NCBI RefSeq assembly: GCF_902374955.1
Contig: NZ_CABKRX010000087.1
Span: 62,001-126,000, forward strand
Reading direction: 5' to 3'
DNA from: Bacillus massilioanorexius
GTDB taxonomy: Bacteria; Bacillota; Bacilli; Bacillales; DSM-1321
Length of the DNA stretch: 64,000 nucleotides
Every line of letters starts with the position of its first letter. Within the stretch, counting starts at the first letter, position 1. Under the pieces are notes generated by a model that was given only the letters and a program-made list of their open reading frames with translations, made no database searches and was not told the origin of the DNA. Below are positions 8,481 to 18,300 of this stretch, piece after piece. The translations under genes and the position numbers were made by a program.

Positions 8481-9188
8481 TTATTTTTGTTTGATTGCTG
8501 CTTCTAAAGCAACTTCAATCATGTCATTAAATGTTGTTTGTCTTTCTTCAGAAGTGGTTTCCTCACCTGTAATGATGTGGTCACTAACTGTTAGAATAGA
8601 AAGTGCTTTTCTACCAAATTTAGCAGCAATTGTATATAGAGCTGTTGATTCCATTTCAAGCGCTAAAATTTGATATTGAGCCCATTTTTTATGTTCAGCA
8701 TTATCATTGTAGAATTGATCTGCAGTAAATACATTACCTACTTTAAGGTTTAGACCTTTTTCTTCACCTGCTTCATAAGCAGCTTTTAGTAATTCAAAAT
8801 TTGCCGCTGGTGCATAATCAATTCCGTTAAACGTAAGTTGATTCATTCTTGAATCAGTTGATGCTGTCATAGCAAGGATAACATCTCTTACTTTAACATC
8901 TTCTTGAATCGCACCACATGTACCTACACGAATTAAGTTCTTTACATCATAGCTTTGAATTAATTCGTTAACATAAATAGAAATAGAAGGAATACCCATT
9001 CCAGTTCCTTGTACAGAGATTCTTTTGCCTTTATATGTACCAGTAAAGCCTAGCATACCTCGAACTTCATTATAACAAACTGGGTTTTCTAAGAAAGTTT
9101 CTGCTATATATTTTGCACGTAACGGATCACCCGGTAAAAGGATCGTATCCGCGATATCTCCAGGTTTAGCTCCAATATGAATACTCAT
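8481..9188 (-). CDS. deoD: Purine nucleoside phosphorylase DeoD
   Basis: A 235-residue hexameric-type phosphorylase that splits adenosine, inosine and guanosine and their deoxy forms to base plus (deoxy)ribose-1-phosphate in the cytoplasm. The whole length shows family signatures: His in MSIHIGAK, the phosphate-binding LLPGDPLRAKY, RVGTCGAI, and the substrate-binding ALEMEST and TVSDH (the Asp distinguishes 6-amino-purine binding). AGGAGG precedes the ATG. The purine-catabolic genes lie 40 kb away, so a link to them is metabolic rather than operonic. Confidence 0.95.
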   Translation of the reverse strand: MSIHIGAKPGDIADTILLPGDPLRAKYIAETFLENPVCYNEVRGMLGFTGTYKGKRISVQGTGMGIPSISIYVNELIQSYDVKNLIRVGTCGAIQEDVKVRDVILAMTASTDSRMNQLTFNGIDYAPAANFELLKAAYEAGEEKGLNLKVGNVFTADQFYNDNAEHKKWAQYQILALEMESTALYTIAAKFGRKALSILTVSDHIITGEETTSEERQTTFNDMIEVALEAAIKQK

Positions 9189-9494
9189 TGTAATAATCCT
9201 CCTAAATAAATTTCCAAGATAACTATATCACAACTTATTAAAGTAGTTAAATTATTAAATGTTTCTGAAAATACGACTTTCTTTAATCAAATGAAAACGC
9301 CTTTATCTTTATCATCTCCCTTATGTTTGAAAGGATAAATATCTACTTATATCTTTATAAAGTATATTTACATACTTATTATTCATCTCATATACTCAAC
9401 ATTATTTCCTATGCCTTTTTTATCATACATAAAGTCATGGATTGATTACAGTAGATTTTCTAAAAAAATTGCTTTCATTTTCAAATACAATAAA

Positions 9495-9532
9495 AAAATG
9501 ATCAACAAAATTTTATTTTTGTTGATCATTTT
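9495..9532. terminator. Bidirectional terminator downstream of spo0M
   Basis: Perfect 16-bp arms (AAAATGATCAACAAAA and complement) with a six-base loop. Seven A on one side give T runs in the minus direction. The rest of the 395-base gap from 9189 is AT-rich and holds no other gene that I can see. Confidence 0.7.
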
Positions 9533-9583
9533 GAAAACATCGCTTTAGTTCTTGTAAACCATTTTAATATTGGAATCGGTCAA

Positions 9584-10354
9584 CTAGCTATAACGAGATA
9601 TAATTTGTCTTAATGTTTCCGTCATTCCAGCTAAATCTTGTCTAGTTAATGTTACTCTTACTTTTGTTTCATCCATATCTAGAGCTTCAGCAAACATACT
9701 TGCAAGACCTCTAGCACGTCGATCTACCTCTAATAACACTTCCGCCTCATTAACGTTTGGCTGATAAAATGTGAACTCTAATTCATCTAATTTACCACGA
9801 TATGGGCCACTTACAGGTACAAACTCGAATTCTTGAATGAATGGCATTCTTCTTTGAAAATTTCTTGGTGCTTGCTCACATTCTGAGCTTCTTAACTTAA
9901 ACCCCAAATCCGTTAATGCAATAAATGCAGTATGAATCAGTGGTGTAGGTCGTACATTAATATAATCATCATCTTTTGGGTCTAGCGCATTTTTAATATC
10001 TAAGTTAGTTGAGATAACCACCTTGGTTTTTCCGTAAGTTAATGGTGTATCTAAAGGTAAGATGAACGAGAATGGAATTGTTTTACTTTCGTTGACACCA
10101 ATTGTAAAAGATTCGTTTATTCTAATTCGTTCAATAGTAGCTGTTTCGTTATATTTCTTATCATTACTTTCCTTTACATATGAAGTTGTAACAGACAAAA
10201 AGATTTCATCAATACATTGTTCAACAGAACCACCTTTAATTTCTACTACTCCAGATACTTCGTCTCCTGGCATAAATGTGTCTCTTTCTAGCTTTGTATC
10301 AACATTTGCACTTCCAATTCCTACACTTGCCAATATTTTATTGAACATAGACAT
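9584..10354 (-). CDS. spo0M: Sporulation-control protein Spo0M
   Basis: A 256-residue soluble protein with the arrestin-like Spo0M fold. The start FNKILASVGIGSANVDTKLE is the family signature. It is followed by a two-part beta-sandwich with the D-x-F-x-P-G-D-E-V-x-G segment near residues 25-36. Spo0M modulates sporulation and cell division in Bacillus; its biochemical action is not settled. It follows the protein kinase gene after 16 bases with GGGAG in front, so the two are likely transcribed together. That suggests the kinase may act on Spo0M or in the same pathway, which is an inference. Confidence 0.88.
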   Translation of the reverse strand: MSMFNKILASVGIGSANVDTKLERDTFMPGDEVSGVVEIKGGSVEQCIDEIFLSVTTSYVKESNDKKYNETATIERIRINESFTIGVNESKTIPFSFILPLDTPLTYGKTKVVISTNLDIKNALDPKDDDYINVRPTPLIHTAFIALTDLGFKLRSSECEQAPRNFQRRMPFIQEFEFVPVSGPYRGKLDELEFTFYQPNVNEAEVLLEVDRRARGLASMFAEALDMDETKVRVTLTRQDLAGMTETLRQIISRYS

Positions 10355-10370
10355 TCTTTTTCGCTCCCTA

Positions 10371-11147
10371 TTATTCTATTGAATTTAAAGCTTCATAAGC
10401 TGCTAATGCGTTTTGAAAAGGTGATTGAATCAATAACAGTTTTTCAATAAAGTCCACTATATCTTTCGTGAGTTGTAATTCTTCTTGCCAACTTTTTTCT
10501 TTTCGATTCGAAATTTCGTAAGTTGAATAGAGTAAATACAACATAAAATGTCCAATATGATATAGATCACTGATATAACTAGCTGACTTTTTCGGGTTTT
10601 TTATTTGATTAATGATTGCCTCATTATCTATAGAGCATGCAAGACCAAAATCAACAATACTGAGTTCATCGTTATTTTGAATAATATTAGGAATACGTAA
10701 ATCTCGATGAACAATTCCATAACTATGAATCGTCATGACCATTTTTAATAATTGCTTTACGATCTGTATCGTATCTCTAGTCGAATATACTTTACCTTCA
10801 TCAAATATTAGTTGTTCAAACGTTTTTCCATCTTTGTATTCCATGATAAAATACGGAATTTCTTCCATTGTATTTTCACTAATAAATGCAGGGAAATTTT
10901 GATGCATGTTTTTTTGAAGGCAGTTCATCTCTTTATGGAAATGCTCTAAACTTTTTCGCTTCTTGGCATATTTCGTTTTTAAACGTTTTAATACAACCTT
11001 TTTATTCGTTTTCTTATCGAAAATTAAATAAGTAACTCCAAATGTTCCCTCTCCTAAGATAGTTATAAAATCATATGTTGCGCTATTTTCAAAATAAGAA
11101 ATGAACTTCTGATTGATTCGCTTTTCACGTAAGGCTGTAATAATCAT
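10371..11147 (-). CDS. Hanks-type Ser/Thr protein kinase
   Basis: A 258-residue cytoplasmic kinase with all catalytic landmarks: glycine loop GEGTFG (about 33-38), ATP-binding Lys in VVLKRL (about 52-57), catalytic loop HRDLRIPN (about 147-154), and DFG (about 166-168). There is no membrane segment and no PASTA domain, so it is not PrkC. It resembles the small YbdM-type kinases of Bacillus. The HRDLRIPN loop has Arg-Ile where HRDLKPEN is usual, so the common Lys is replaced. It lies between a Ser-rich peptide gene upstream and spo0M downstream, each 16 bases away, and the three look like one operon. Confidence 0.85.
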   Translation of the reverse strand: MIITALREKRINQKFISYFENSATYDFITILGEGTFGVTYLIFDKKTNKKVVLKRLKTKYAKKRKSLEHFHKEMNCLQKNMHQNFPAFISENTMEEIPYFIMEYKDGKTFEQLIFDEGKVYSTRDTIQIVKQLLKMVMTIHSYGIVHRDLRIPNIIQNNDELSIVDFGLACSIDNEAIINQIKNPKKSASYISDLYHIGHFMLYLLYSTYEISNRKEKSWQEELQLTKDIVDFIEKLLLIQSPFQNALAAYEALNSIE

Positions 11148-11163
11148 TTTTATTCCTCTTCAA

Positions 11164-11337
11164 TCAACTACTTGAAAAGCTTCTTGAACTAAAAAAGCTC
11201 TTTTTATAGGATTGCTTATAATGTTTATGGCCATAGTAATTATGTTTTTTTGAATAGTGTTTACGACTACTACTCGAAAATCTTTTATAGCTAGGCTTAC
11301 TATTATTTAAAACCGATTTAATGATCTTTTTAAACAT
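11164..11337 (-). CDS. Small Ser/His/Tyr/Lys-rich basic protein
   Basis: A 57-residue protein starting MFKKIIKSVL, with AAAGGAGTG six bases before the ATG. Longer in-frame starts lack a ribosome-binding site. After a short amphipathic start, nearly all residues are Ser, Lys, Tyr, His and Arg, with a central His-Lys-Tyr stretch and an end of SSRSFSSS. I do not recognise the family; composition is like some spore-coat or phospho-acceptor peptides. It ends 16 bases before the kinase gene and is probably co-transcribed, which makes it a natural candidate substrate. It has no Cys and no signal peptide. Confidence 0.6.
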   Translation of the reverse strand: MFKKIIKSVLNNSKPSYKRFSSSSRKHYSKKHNYYGHKHYKQSYKKSFFSSRSFSSS

Positions 11338-11423
11338 GTCAATCACTCCTTTCTCATTCATACGAACAAATCCTTTCAAAAGTTTCATAATTTTTATTTC
11401 ACACAAAATTTTTTTCATATAAA

Positions 11424-11447
11424 AACGACGGTTTTTTTACCGTCGTT
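11424..11447 (-). terminator. Terminator after yozD
   Basis: Perfect 9-bp stem AACGACGGT/ACCGTCGTT with a six-T loop. On the minus strand it is followed by TTTTATATG. It starts 11 bases past the yozD stop and separates yozD from the peptide-kinase-spo0M unit. Confidence 0.75.
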
Positions 11448-11458
11448 CGAATCTTTTC

Positions 11459-11629
11459 TCATTCTTCAGTTTCTTCATCAATAATGCACTTATCCAATAA
11501 ATATTCAAAAGTAATGTCGGCAATTTCTTCGAGCTCTTCTACAGTCGGAACAAATCCTCTCCTAGTTAATTCTTGAAAGAAATAATTCGCTATTTCTTCT
11601 GTATCAATTACAACCTCAATTTCTCTCAA
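11459..11629 (-). CDS. yozD: YozD family protein
   Basis: A 56-residue acidic protein read from a TTG at 11629, which has AAAGGAGG six to seven bases upstream. A longer ATG reading frame from 11689 has no such site. The sequence REIEVVIDTEEIANYFFQEL and the end YLLDKCIIDE match my memory of B. subtilis YozD, about 58 residues. Its function is unknown. The neighbourhood (yodN next upstream) is the same as in B. subtilis. Confidence 0.75.
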   Translation of the reverse strand: MREIEVVIDTEEIANYFFQELTRRGFVPTVEELEEIADITFEYLLDKCIIDEETEE

Positions 11630-11842
11630 AAAGATCGCCTCCTTTTTAAATACATAAAGCAAGCCATAAATAAATACTCTTATTCCCATTACATTTCAAA
11701 AAATGTCTATATGGCCAATGCAGACTCCTAGCCTAGTATCTATATAGCTTTATGTGCTTAATTGTTATAATATTACATATTTTCTTCAAAGTAAAATAAC
11801 AAAATAAAAAGAATAACATTTTTACTTCATTTCTGATTATTT

Positions 11843-12544
11843 TTATATTTTATTTTGCTTTTGATAAGGTGTCGTCGATAATCCTTTTAGTTTTAACAGT
11901 GTAAGTAACATAACTTTTTTATATTCTTCATCTTCAAATGTTTGATAAAGAGCAGCATAATCATTATACAAATCTAACAATTCGTCAATTAATTGTCTCT
12001 TTGCTCGAAACTCTTGCAGCGTATGCCATTCTGCCTTTCTTAAAGCATTATAAGGGGGAACTTCTTTTTTTCTTGCATTCTTTTTTATTGGATACAACAA
12101 TTCTAATTTTTGAAAATATAGTTCTGCACTTTCTGCATCTGCGATTAAGATGAGCTCATCTTCGTGAGCTTCAAGCCATTCTCCATCTGTTAATCTTGAA
12201 AGCTCATAAACAACATCTTCCCATGCGTTTTCTTTGTATCTCCAAATTTCTGTTCGAAAACCAATCACTTTAAAATATTCATCCTTATATCCTTCTACCT
12301 GAACAAGATCACCAAAGAAATACTTATACTCTATATTTATATGCTCTTTTTCTTTTTGGATCTCGCCGTCATATTCATTTATTGGAACCAAAAGTGATTC
12401 TAAAAATAAGCCTTCACTATAATTTACTTCGTACACATAAGAGCCCTCTAGATATTTAACATCTGTTATCTTTCCAACAGTGCCATACATCGTAATGACA
12501 ACTGTATCACCCACTTTATATTTTGCCTTTTTTTTATTCCCCAT
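11843..12544 (-). CDS. yodN: YodN-like protein
   Basis: A protein of about 233 residues with two small SH3/KOW-like beta modules. The first (about 8-50) carries YKVGDTVVITMYGTVGKITDV. The second (about 70-115) carries FFGDLVQVEGYKDEYFKVIGF. A helical tail follows, with a cluster of charged residues. The ATG at 12544 has AGAGG nine bases upstream; an ATG at 12553 overlaps that site. The identification rests on position beside yozD and yozE as in B. subtilis more than on recognised motifs. Function is unknown. There are no membrane segments. Confidence 0.6.
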   Translation of the reverse strand: MGNKKKAKYKVGDTVVITMYGTVGKITDVKYLEGSYVYEVNYSEGLFLESLLVPINEYDGEIQKEKEHINIEYKYFFGDLVQVEGYKDEYFKVIGFRTEIWRYKENAWEDVVYELSRLTDGEWLEAHEDELILIADAESAELYFQKLELLYPIKKNARKKEVPPYNALRKAEWHTLQEFRAKRQLIDELLDLYNDYAALYQTFEDEEYKKVMLLTLLKLKGLSTTPYQKQNKI

Positions 12545-12840
12545 TTGAGACATCCTCTCGGAGCAAATCGTTATTTATGATAGTATATGCACGTTTCTGA
12601 TACCTGTTATAGATAATCGTTTCAATGGGCACAACCAATCTATCAATTTTATCTGCATATCTTTTTTGTGAAATTATTCTTAATTAAATGTTGGTTACTG
12701 TGGATCTTTAACAATAAATGAATAGAAGGAAAGCAAGTATTTCTGAGAGAAAAGCAAGGTGCCGGAGCTAGACTTCAACAGTTTTGAAAACGAACGAAGT
12801 ACGTGTCAAAGATTTTATCATTTCCTAAACGAAGAAAAAA
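12545..12840. other. Gap between yodN and yozE
   Basis: Apart from a GC-rich island near 12757-12770 (GGTGCCGGAGCTAGAC), which has the look of a degraded dispersed repeat, I see nothing coding here. Confidence 0.3.
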
Positions 12841-12872
12841 GCATTAGTAGAGAAAATCAACTCTACTAATGC
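12841..12872 (-). terminator. Terminator after yozE
   Basis: Perfect 12-bp stem GCATTAGTAGAG/CTCTACTAATGC with an eight-base loop. On the minus strand it is followed by six T. It directly abuts the yozE stop. Confidence 0.85.
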
Positions 12873-12874
12873 TT

Positions 12875-13090
12875 TTACATTTGTTCCATATACTTCTCCC
12901 ATGCATCATCAAAAATCGTCATGCTTTCTAAATAAGTGCCATTCATTTCTAAGTAATGACTAATTTCATGATAATCTTTTGAATGCTTAGGAAAGCTATG
13001 ATCATGATAGGCATCATTTGCAAATTTTGTTATATCATCTATATTTTTAGGCTGTCTAAATGTTACTAAAAAGTGATAAAAACTTTTCAA
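12875..13090 (-). CDS. yozE: YozE family (SAM-like fold) protein
   Basis: A 71-residue protein from a TTG at 13090 with GGAGG six bases upstream; longer starts carry no signal. The sequence SFYHFLVTF near the start, then ANDAYHDHSFPKHSKDYHEIS, is the YozE_SAM_like signature. B. subtilis YozE is about 74 residues. Function is unknown; the fold resembles sterile-alpha-motif helical bundles. It keeps its B. subtilis place upstream of kamA, although the AAA+ gene cluster has come between them here. Confidence 0.85.
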   Translation of the reverse strand: MKSFYHFLVTFRQPKNIDDITKFANDAYHDHSFPKHSKDYHEISHYLEMNGTYLESMTIFDDAWEKYMEQM

Positions 13091-13200
13091 TTGCTTCCTC
13101 CATCTATCGAAATTTCTTTGGTTATAATATAGCGAAATATTCCACCTACGTCTAGCTTTGAAAAACATTAAATTGACACTATCATACATAGTTCCTATTA

Positions 13201-13345
13201 AGCTGTTTTCAAAAACTTTGTTTCATTGTACAAATAGAGAGTTTAGTTCGATATCTTCTCCAAATAGTTTACTTTCTATAGGGAAGCTATGGCCCCCTAT
13301 CTGCCCGCTTGCTACTACAGGAAACTCCTTACTTACGCTCTAATT
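13201..13345 (+). repeat. Dispersed repeat, first of two tandem copies (degraded)
   Basis: The start AAGCTGTTTTCAAAAACTTT parallels AGGCTGTTATCATAAACTTT at 13348. The following ATAGAGAGTTTAGTTCGATAT parallels the GAGTATAGATCGAATT of the second copy. The middle has diverged. Both copies run in the same direction, so this is a tandem pair. Confidence 0.6.
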
Positions 13346-13347
13346 CA

Positions 13348-13600
13348 TAGGCTGTTATCATAAACTTTGTTGCCTATTAACAATAACGAGTATAGATCGA
13401 ATTCCACTCCAGGATGCTCTCTTTCCGCTGGGTGGGCGGTGAGCCTCCTTGACGCAAAGCGTCTGTGGGATCTCACCTGTCTCGCTGCTCCCGCAGGAGT
13501 CTCACACCTTACGTTCCATTCAATCAACCTTTTGGTCACTGCTTTTTTTATCAAGCTTGTTAGAAACAACAATCTTTTAGAAAACAGCCAATTGCTATAC
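13348..13600 (+). repeat. Dispersed Bacillaceae intergenic repeat, best-kept copy
   Basis: A GC-rich element unlike its surroundings, with short internal inverted repeats (GACGCAAAGCGTC at 13450-13462 and GCTGCTCCCGCAGGAGTC nearby). It resembles the roughly 150-200-base GC-rich elements that I recall from many Bacillaceae intergenic regions. Open frames on both strands across it are composition artefacts. Related, more decayed copies lie near 1000, 2620, 13201, 22375 and 54482. Confidence 0.65.
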
Positions 13601-13660
13601 CTTGCTATCAACTATTTTCTTTACTTAGCGATTTAAAAACAACCTATTAAATAACACATA

Positions 13661-13706
13661 AAGGCTGTGAAAAAAGTGAGCAAACAAAACACTTTTTCCA
13701 CAGCCT
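13661..13706 (-). terminator. Terminator after the 62-residue membrane protein
   Basis: Arms AAGGCTGTG and CACAGCCTT, with further pairing of AAAAAAGTG against CACTTTTT inside. The minus side continues TTTATGTG. It is 19 bases past the gene stop. Confidence 0.75.
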
Positions 13707-13724
13707 TAATTAACAATCAATTTA

Positions 13725-13913
13725 TTACCAACGTCCTGCTTTTCCCATCTCTACTATAGCCCATATAATATTAAACATAAGAATAGCAACTGTAATTGGT
13801 ACGGCGTGCAACCAATTTTTTCCGTATTTTTGTTTAATAACAGCTACATAGTACCCGCATAAAAATAAAACAAACATAGCTGCGACCATCATGATCATCA
13901 ATGCAAAATACAT
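13725..13913 (-). CDS. Small two-segment membrane protein
   Basis: A 62-residue protein starting MYFALMIMMV, with GAAGGGGAG eight bases before the ATG. Two hydrophobic segments (about 2-22 and 34-53) flank a short basic loop (KQKYGKNW). It ends in GKAGRW. I do not recognise the family. It has its own terminator and no close neighbour on its strand. Confidence 0.6.
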   Translation of the reverse strand: MYFALMIMMVAAMFVLFLCGYYVAVIKQKYGKNWLHAVPITVAILMFNIIWAIVEMGKAGRW

Positions 13914-14196
13914 GTGTTTTCTCCCCTTCACCCCAAAAATATACCCTATAATGTATCATATAGAAATATCTTCAAATTACAATGAAGGAAAAATGAAATT
14001 TTTGTGAAAAATGTTTATTTTTGTCAATCAACTAAAATCGAAGTAATTTCTTTTAGCAATTTAGGTTTTGACATTAAATCCTCATATTCTATACTTCTAT
14101 TAATAGTTTTTGTAATAAACAACAAAGATAGGTATGAATTTTCTTACATGATTTATGAATAACATCCTAATACTAGTGTTTCAATTCAAATAAAAT
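13914..14196. other. Gap upstream of the small membrane protein
   Basis: AT-rich sequence with no open frame of note. It presumably holds the promoter of the 13725-13913 gene and marks the left border of the GC-richer block that follows. Confidence 0.3.
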
Positions 14197-14236
14197 AACA
14201 ACTATTTAGAAGAGGAATCTCTTATAAATAGCTGTT
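14197..14236 (-). terminator. Terminator of the AAA+/membrane-protein operon
   Basis: Imperfect stem (AACAACTATTTA-AAGAG against CTCTT-TAAATAGCTGTT) with a short loop. The minus side runs into ATTTTATTTG. It lies 12 bases past the last gene of the unit. Confidence 0.7.
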
Positions 14237-14247
14237 ACATCTGTTTT

Positions 14248-14856
14248 TTATAAATTTGGCAAAACCGTATACGTGTTGGACTGGCCAACACCGACTATAT
14301 TAAAATACGTCGTTTTATTGTTCGGGAATTTGACTGCGTAGGAGATTCCACCGCCATTATCATGAACACCCGTGATAGTAATGGTACTCGGGACAGGAAT
14401 GCTGATGGCTGTCGCATTATTCGTCAAAATGATTTTCTCTTTTACTGGCACGCCATCGACCAATACGGAAACTTCATCCAAGTCTTCGGCATTGAAGTCC
14501 CAGATGAGCATGCGTGCTTCTCCACCGTCTGGTCCGGCATTGCTCACTTCAAAATCTCTTGCTTCAATGTTCTCATACGATTCATCCAAAATGACTTGCT
14601 CCCCGGCGCTTGTCGATGTGCTGACCCGATTGGCCACAACTTCCTCAGCCGTACCTTCATCTAAAGAACTAGTCACGAAGAAGCTGGACGCTATTGCGGC
14701 TACTAAACAGAAGACAGCAATCCATTTAATAGAGTCTTTCAGCTTCGATTGATGCGGGACTAATTTCTCCTCCGCTTCTTGATTTAAATTGTCTGATTCC
14801 CATGTCTCTATATGCCTAGTATCATGTTTTTTATTTATTTTTCTTTCTCGCATCAT
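14248..14856 (-). CDS. Single-pass membrane protein with extracellular beta domain
   Basis: A 202-residue protein, third gene of the AAA+ unit. A basic, polar cytoplasmic segment (1-43) is followed by one membrane helix (about 44-63) and an outside domain (64-202). That domain is rich in Val, Ile, Thr and Asn with alternating hydrophobic residues, as in an Ig-like beta-sandwich. No catalytic motif and no Cys pair are seen outside. It starts nine bases after the preceding gene with AAAGGTGA in front. I do not recognise the family. With the 147-residue protein it probably forms the membrane part of whatever the AAA+ protein drives. Confidence 0.65.
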   Translation of the reverse strand: MMRERKINKKHDTRHIETWESDNLNQEAEEKLVPHQSKLKDSIKWIAVFCLVAAIASSFFVTSSLDEGTAEEVVANRVSTSTSAGEQVILDESYENIEARDFEVSNAGPDGGEARMLIWDFNAEDLDEVSVLVDGVPVKEKIILTNNATAISIPVPSTITITGVHDNGGGISYAVKFPNNKTTYFNIVGVGQSNTYTVLPNL

Positions 14857-14865
14857 TCATCACCT

Positions 14866-15309
14866 TTACAATTTGTGTACTTTATAGCTAATTGGATATT
14901 TGTAATACCAATAGGATAAATACGCTCTCGCTGCCGCAATGCTGATGATTGATAGTGTAATCGCAATCCCCTTATGGAATGTTTGGTTATCAGCCCAAAG
15001 GTTCGCAAATAGAAGAGCCATTTCTATACCCGCTAACATAATCAAGCACATTTGAAAAAATGGAATGAGAACAGGAAATTTAATGTATAGCCATTTGAGA
15101 CGTGAATATTTGAACGATAAAAATAACATAAACCCAACGAAGCAGGTGGCGCCTATTCCAAATGCAGCTTTCGGAGCATTGTACTTATATACATCCATCA
15201 GCACATCAAACTCCATTAACGGTCCGAAAACGACAACGATTAAAATCATCGGATAAAGCAAATAGTATAAAATCGCGCCTCCGAGCGCAAAAATTTTCTT
15301 CATGTTCAA
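14866..15309 (-). CDS. Four-segment membrane protein of the AAA+ unit
   Basis: A 147-residue protein with four hydrophobic segments (about 8-28, 47-67, 78-100 and 112-132). The C-terminus is basic with many Tyr. The reading frame starts at a TTG at 15309, whose first bases overlap the TGA of the AAA+ gene; an ATG at 15303 six bases on is an equally good start. Either way translation is coupled to the AAA+ gene, a sign that the products work together. I do not recognise the family. Confidence 0.65.
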   Translation of the reverse strand: MNMKKIFALGGAILYYLLYPMILIVVVFGPLMEFDVLMDVYKYNAPKAAFGIGATCFVGFMLFLSFKYSRLKWLYIKFPVLIPFFQMCLIMLAGIEMALLFANLWADNQTFHKGIAITLSIISIAAARAYLSYWYYKYPISYKVHKL

Positions 15310-18300
15310 TTCCCTGCCTTCTCGAAATCTACCTGATTGATTGTGGTCAATTGCTCAACAGTAGGCTGAGCGATTTGACTGACCCGCAACGCATGTGCGC
15401 GAATCGCTGCTTCACATATATTGCGTGCAAAACGACCATTCCCTGCATTTTCAACTTTCATGCCAGTTTCGAAAATAGATAGCAATGTTTCTTCGACTTC
15501 TGCCGATACATGGAAGCCTTTCTTCGTTAAGAATTGGTAACTGATCTGCATCAATTCTTTTGCGCTGTAATCAGGGAATTCAATGATATTCGGAAAACGC
15601 GATCGAAGACCGGCATTTGATTGTAAAAACCTTTCCATATCCTCACCGTAGCCGGCTAAAATCACGATAATATTATCACGATGATCATCCATAAATTTCA
15701 CGATCGTATCAATCGCTTCTTGACCGAAATCATTGGCGCTTCCCATTAACGCATACGCCTCATCAATGAATAACACGCCACCTAACGCACTTTCCAATAC
15801 CTCTTTCGTCTTCAAAGCGGTTTGTCCTACATAACCGGCTACCAAACCGGAACGATCGGTTTCAACGACATGATCAAGCTTAATCACACCTAGTTCTTTC
15901 AAACGTTTCGCTAAAATCCGAGCAATCATCGTTTTTCCCGTACCCGGATTGCCTTTAAAAATCATGTGAAGCGACTGGGAGCCCAAACTTGGCAATGACA
16001 ATTGCTTACGCATATTTTCAATTTCAACTTGAGCGGATAAAGTACGGACAAATTGCTTAACCTCGTCCATTCCGATGACTGAAGCCAGTTCATTAAGCGC
16101 ATTTGTCACCTCTTTAACAGGCTGCACATGGAAATCTTCGACTGTCAGCACATTCAATTGTTCGACCGGCAAATCCTGGTGTTCAACAATTCGAATGGCT
16201 TGATTACGAATGGCTTCTTCAAGCGTGTTGCGCACTAAACGACCATTTCCACTATCATTTCTTCCTGGAATTTGTTTTTCTTCATAATACGGCTTTAAGG
16301 CTGTACATACAGATTCATCCAGTATAAATCCTTTTGAATGCGCTTGAATGTCCGTCATTTTTGCAAGTTGATCCGCTGTATAATCGGGAAATTCAATATT
16401 CAGTGGAAAACGGGAAGATAATCCAGGATTGGCTTTCATGAATTGTTTCATTTCTTCGGTATAGCCGGCAATGATGACAACCAAATTTTCACGATGGTTT
16501 TCAATTAAGCGAACCAATGTATCAATCGCTTCTTTTCCGAATCCACCCTGTCCTTCTTCAACTAACGTATATGCTTCATCAATGAACAAGACGCCTCCTA
16601 ACGCGCTTTCCACCACTTCCGTAGTTTTAGCAGCCGTCTGACCGACGTATTCAGCAACCAGCTGCGTGCGATCCACTTCAACCAAATGACCTTTTTTCAA
16701 AACCCCCATCGATTTCAGCATGCTGGCTAGCAGACGGGCGATCGTTGTTTTACCAGTCCCAGGATTTCCTGCGAAAACCATATTCAACGTTTGTTCTTTT
16801 TTCGTCTGAATACCTGCTTCTTTACGGCGGCGGTCAGCAAGTAATTGTTTTTCTAATGTTAAAACAAAGCTTTTCACATTATCCAAACCGATTATACCGG
16901 AGAAAGCATCCTCTAAATTGAATGCTGCTTTCGTACCGATGCCAAAATCACTCGCCACTAGCATGTTGGATGCTTGTGAATCCGACTCCATGATTCGAAC
17001 AGATTGTTTTCGAATCGCTTCTTCTAAAAGATTGCGAACAAGCCTGCCATTCCCACCGTCATTTCTTCCTGGAATTTGTTTTACTTCAAACAGCTCTAAT
17101 AGCCCTTCATGCGCTGCCACATCAATTGTATAATCACGCTGCTTTGCTTGCAGCTCCATCATTTGCAGCATATCCTTCGGCGTATAATCCGGGAATTCCA
17201 CAATTAAAGGGAATCTCGAACGCAAACCTGGGTTTGTCTTTAGGAATGTTTCCATTTCATTCGTATAGCCCGCTAAAATGACGACTGTATCATCACGGTG
17301 GTCTTCCATTCCTTTTACCAATGTATCAATCGCTTCTTGGCCGAAACTGTCATGCTTGTTACGGGAAAGCGTATAAGCTTCGTCAATAAATAACACACCG
17401 TCCAATGCTTGTTGAATGACTTCATTCGTTTTAGGCGCTGTGGAGCCGACATATTGCCCAACAAGATCTTGTCTTGCGACTTCGACGAGCTGCCCTTGAG
17501 AAAGTAAGCCCATCGCCTTCAAAATCCGGGAAATCATGCGGGCGACCGTTGTCTTCCCTGTACCAGGATTTCCGGTAAATACCATATGCAAGGTCATCGG
17601 AGCCGTTTCAACTCCTTGCGCTTTTCGTTTCTCCTGCAAGGCAACTGTCTTCAGTAATTCATGAATAAATGTTTTAACAGATTCCAAACCGATTAAACTG
17701 TTCAACTCATTCAATACATCTTCTAATGTTTCCTCTTGAACGAGAGGAATGGATTTTAATAGAATGTTTCCTTTGCGGCTGCAGGCAAGCAGATCATTTT
17801 GTTCCATTTTAATAACAATCGTATCGCCACTCGTAAGCTCTCCTCTCGCTCGGGCGTTCAGAAGCAACTCAAAAAACTCTTTCTCTACTAATTCTTCAAT
17901 CGCCTCACCGTATCGCTTCGTCGGCAAAATTCGCTTGGCAAGCTCAATGAACACTTCCGCTTCAAACTCAATAGTTATTTGAGCCTGCGCATACAGTCTA
18001 TTAGCAGCAGTCGTCAGTTGCGCATACAGTATGCTGCTTAGCGTATCAACATCCAACGCGGAAGTAATCGCAAAAGAACGGATTTCCCGTAACAAAGCAG
18101 GTGAAATTTTCTCGGCAATGGAAGTTGGAATTTGTCGATTCACGACCTTTCCTTTCGCATCAGCATCACTGTACAATAATAAAAAGTAATCCGAAGCGCT
18201 TACGACAATTCCTTGTGACGTTCTGAAATAACCGTCCTTAAAAAGTTTCGTAACATAAGATAAAATCTCTGATTGCGCTTTTTCGAAGCCTGTGAAACAA

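Noticed and set aside
13345..13636. Open frames of 88-89 codons on both strands
   Set aside because: They overlap each other across the GC-rich dispersed repeat and have no ribosome-binding site; composition explains them.
14362..14752. Plus-strand frames of 100 and 126 codons opposite the membrane protein gene
   Set aside because: They are antisense shadows; the minus frame has start signal, membrane helix and operon context.
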